Of a stretch of DNA of 32,241 nucleotides, positions 30,911 to 32,241 are shown piece by piece. Every line of letters begins with the position of its first letter. The first letter of the stretch is position 1. The DNA comes from DATDOR01 sp035512695 (lineage in GTDB: Bacteria; Chloroflexota; Anaerolineae; Anaerolineales; JABWBV01), in contig DATKDL010000148.1 of assembly GCA_035512695.1 (NCBI GenBank), forward strand, positions 1 through 32,241. The letters run 5' to 3'. The position numbers and the translations under genes were made by a program. The notes below the pieces were generated by a model that searched no databases, was not told where the DNA came from, and was given only the letters and a program-made list of their open reading frames with translations.

Positions 30911-31450
30911 TCACTTATCCAACTCAATCAAAGAAAACGGCGGCGGCGGCACGCGCCGCTCCCGCTCAGCCATCTCGATCCGCTGCGCCAGCTGCCGCAT
31001 CATCAGCGCAGTGGTGAAGACGAACATCCGGCGCGGGGTCCGCATCTCGCCGGAGAGCAGGATCCGGTTCGGGAGGCGCATGTCCAGGCACCAGATGCTG
31101 ATCGGGGTGTCGGTGAAGGACGTCTCCCCCATGTCCCGGGTGAAGGCTTCGTCGATCCGGTTGATCGCCCAGAGGTCCTCGTGCTCCTCCTTGCTGATCA
31201 GCCCGGCCAGGTAGGCCGTCCGGATGCGGTTCCCAAAATTGCCGAGCGGCCGGTCGTTGCCGGTCAAGGCTGCCAGCTCGGCCGGGTCGTCGACGAAAAA
31301 GGCGGTCAGGAGCTGCTCCAGATGGGCGTTCAGCACCGCCGCCCCCACGATCGCCACCGCCCGGTCGCTCTTGCCGTGGATGTCCTTGACATAGCTGGCG
31401 CCGTGCGAGGCGGGGCGGGCGTTCGGGGGGGGCGATGAGTGGTCGGACAT
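30911..31450 (-). CDS. MltR-like protein (mannitol-repressor family fold)
   Basis: This 179-residue cytoplasmic all-helical protein matches the MltR family pattern. It has SDRAVAIVGAAVLNAHLEQLLTAFF at about 28-52, then DRPLGNFGNRIRTAYLAGLISKEEHEDLWAINRIDEAFTRD at about 66-106, where the family has PLGSFSARIxLAYALGLI...DLxxIRKIRNxFAH. In enterobacteria MltR represses the mannitol operon, but it lacks a DNA-binding fold and distant homologues occur without mannitol genes, as here. The catalytic or regulatory role of such orphans is unknown. The N-terminal ~20 residues are Pro/Ser-rich and probably disordered. The start codon is only 12 nt from the hairpin at 31463-31517, leaving little room for its own promoter. 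Confidence 0.72.
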   Translation of the reverse strand: MSDHSSPPPNARPASHGASYVKDIHGKSDRAVAIVGAAVLNAHLEQLLTAFFVDDPAELAALTGNDRPLGNFGNRIRTAYLAGLISKEEHEDLWAINRIDEAFTRDMGETSFTDTPISIWCLDMRLPNRILLSGEMRTPRRMFVFTTALMMRQLAQRIEMAERERRVPPPPFSLIELDK

Positions 31451-31462
31451 GGATGGATTATA

Positions 31463-31517
31463 GCCAAAAAAGAGACCGGGAGCGGGGTTTCACCCCGCTC
31501 CCGGTCTCTTTTTTGGC
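31463..31517. terminator. Perfect 26-bp stem-loop with A6/T6 ends
   Basis: Arms 31463-31488 and 31492-31517 pair perfectly around a TTC loop; a run of six A on one side and six T on the other gives a U-tract in transcripts of both strands. It sits 7 nt after the phospholipase-D-family stop, so it is a clear intrinsic terminator for that gene, and 12 nt before the MltR-like start. Confidence 0.88.
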
Positions 31518-31524
31518 ACATTCC

Positions 31525-32241
31525 TCAACGCGCAATCGAGAATACCCGTTCCCACTCCTCCAAAAACACCCCCGCCACTTCCTCATCAAAGATGATCACC
31601 ACGTTCTCATCATTCCGCGTCTCGGCGCTGACGCTGAAGTTGTACGAACCGGTGATGACGATCGCCCCGTCGATGATGATGACCTTGTGGTGCATTTTGT
31701 CCGGATTCCCGTCGATGCGGACGTCCAGCCCGGCGCCGAGCAGCCATTCGTACTCGCTGCCCGTGTTCGACCGCACCTGCGACTCGTCAAAGACTCCCCG
31801 GACGTCGACCCCACCGGCCGCGAGCCCCAGCAGGGCATCCCCGATCGGGTCGGAGGTGAACGAAAAGGCCATGAACCGGACGCCCTCCTGCGCCCCCTCC
31901 AGCAGCTTGACGATCCGCGCCAGCGCGCCGTCATCCGGGGAGAAATAGATCTCGACCGGGATCCGGCGCCCGTCCGGCCCATCGACCGCCAGGACCGTTC
32001 CCATTCCGGGCGGAGAGAAGGCGCCAAACAACCCGTCGACGAACATCTCCTCGAACTCGGCCTCGAAGACGGCGGCGACCGCCGGATCGGTCAGCGCCAA
32101 CAGGTTGTTGTCGTTGCGATAGGCGCCGTTGAGGGTGAAATTCATCGACCCGGTCCAGACCTGCCGGCGGTCGACGACGACGAACTTCTGGTGCATCAAC
32201 CCGTCCGGCCGGTCGACGACCAGCGGGATCCCGGCGTCGAG
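31525..32241 (-). CDS. Phospholipase-D-family protein, C-terminal part (5' end outside window)
   Basis: The frame is open to the right edge, giving 238 residues of the C-terminal part. It has two HKD catalytic motifs of the PLD superfamily: LMHQKFVVVDRRQVWTGSMNF (near the left edge of the protein piece) and KMHHKVIIIDGAIVITGSYNF near the end. Each has His-x-Lys-x4-Asp plus the following GSxNF, so two half-sites form one active site. Between them lies the second domain start (VEIYFSPDDGALARIVKLL, the usual SPxD.....I...I pattern). Such proteins are phospholipases, cardiolipin-synthase-like transferases or nucleases; the type is undecided. The 5' part might hold a signal peptide or helix-hairpin-helix domain. 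Confidence 0.9.
   Translation of the reverse strand, partial: LDAGIPLVVDRPDGLMHQKFVVVDRRQVWTGSMNFTLNGAYRNDNNLLALTDPAVAAVFEAEFEEMFVDGLFGAFSPPGMGTVLAVDGPDGRRIPVEIYFSPDDGALARIVKLLEGAQEGVRFMAFSFTSDPIGDALLGLAAGGVDVRGVFDESQVRSNTGSEYEWLLGAGLDVRIDGNPDKMHHKVIIIDGAIVITGSYNFSVSAETRNDENVVIIFDEEVAGVFLEEWERVFSIAR

Noticed and set aside
1..32241. CRISPR arrays, rRNA, riboswitches
   Set aside because: No regular short repeats with spacers, no rRNA-like segments and no recognisable riboswitch cores were seen on either strand.

Overview
The window is a GC-rich bacterial chromosome segment. GC looks about 60-65 % by eye, with AT-richer islands around 7.3-9.2 kb, 13.1-14.6 kb and 22.9-25.9 kb. Several features suggest Chloroflexota of the Anaerolineae type: many secreted lipoproteins with Thr/Pro-rich linkers after the lipobox Cys, a secreted protein ending in a YLP-type tail, an 8-9 TM protein carrying the LPDGRF...DRRFYRRKYD signature, and a DtxR / multicopper oxidase / ZIP operon. 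This placement is inference from gene content; there is no rRNA or other phylogenetic marker here.

Region 1 (1-7.2 kb) is a surface-polysaccharide locus. On the plus strand lie the 3' end of a sugar-nucleotide epimerase, a Wzz-like chain-length protein and a Wzy/WaaL-like polymerase or ligase. On the minus strand, converging on these, lie a GT2, two GT4 glycosyltransferases and a WecA/MraY-type polyprenyl-phosphate sugar-1-phosphate transferase. Together they could start a lipid-linked glycan, extend it, polymerise it and set its length.

Region 2 (7.3-14.6 kb) holds release factor RF3 (prfC), an orphan family-5 solute-binding lipoprotein, two membrane proteins with a probable gene fragment between them, and an MBL-fold hydrolase.

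Region 3 (14.6-19.5 kb) combines a compact metal operon with gene debris. The operon is DtxR-family regulator, Tat-exported two-domain multicopper oxidase, then a ZIP transporter with an extracytoplasmic N-terminal domain; an 18-nt palindrome precedes the regulator. It is flanked on both sides by broken copies of the 3' end of comEC. One copy abuts an amber-interrupted membrane gene through a 58-nt palindrome; the other abuts what looks like the last codons of an acetyl-CoA synthetase gene.

Region 4 (19.5-27.4 kb) encodes exported proteins: a seven-repeat FG-GAP propeller protein, a zincin-like protein with an HELTH motif, and a minus-strand run of four lipoprotein genes. Two of the intact lipoproteins are paralogues, one is a TolB/PD40-type propeller, and one is truncated. 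Two of the genes share a 21-nt upstream element.

Region 5 (27.7-32.2 kb, all minus strand) has intact comEC, whose C-terminal metallo-beta-lactamase-like domain has lost its metal ligands, then an ICMT/NnrU-type membrane methyltransferase-like protein, an MltR-like protein and the 3' part of a phospholipase-D-family gene. Four long hairpins (24-26 bp arms, unrelated sequences) occupy intergenic gaps across the window and look like bidirectional terminators.

The best candidates for something undescribed are the DtxR-MCO-ZIP operon as a coupled metal oxidation/import unit and the scattered, mosaic comEC 3' fragments.
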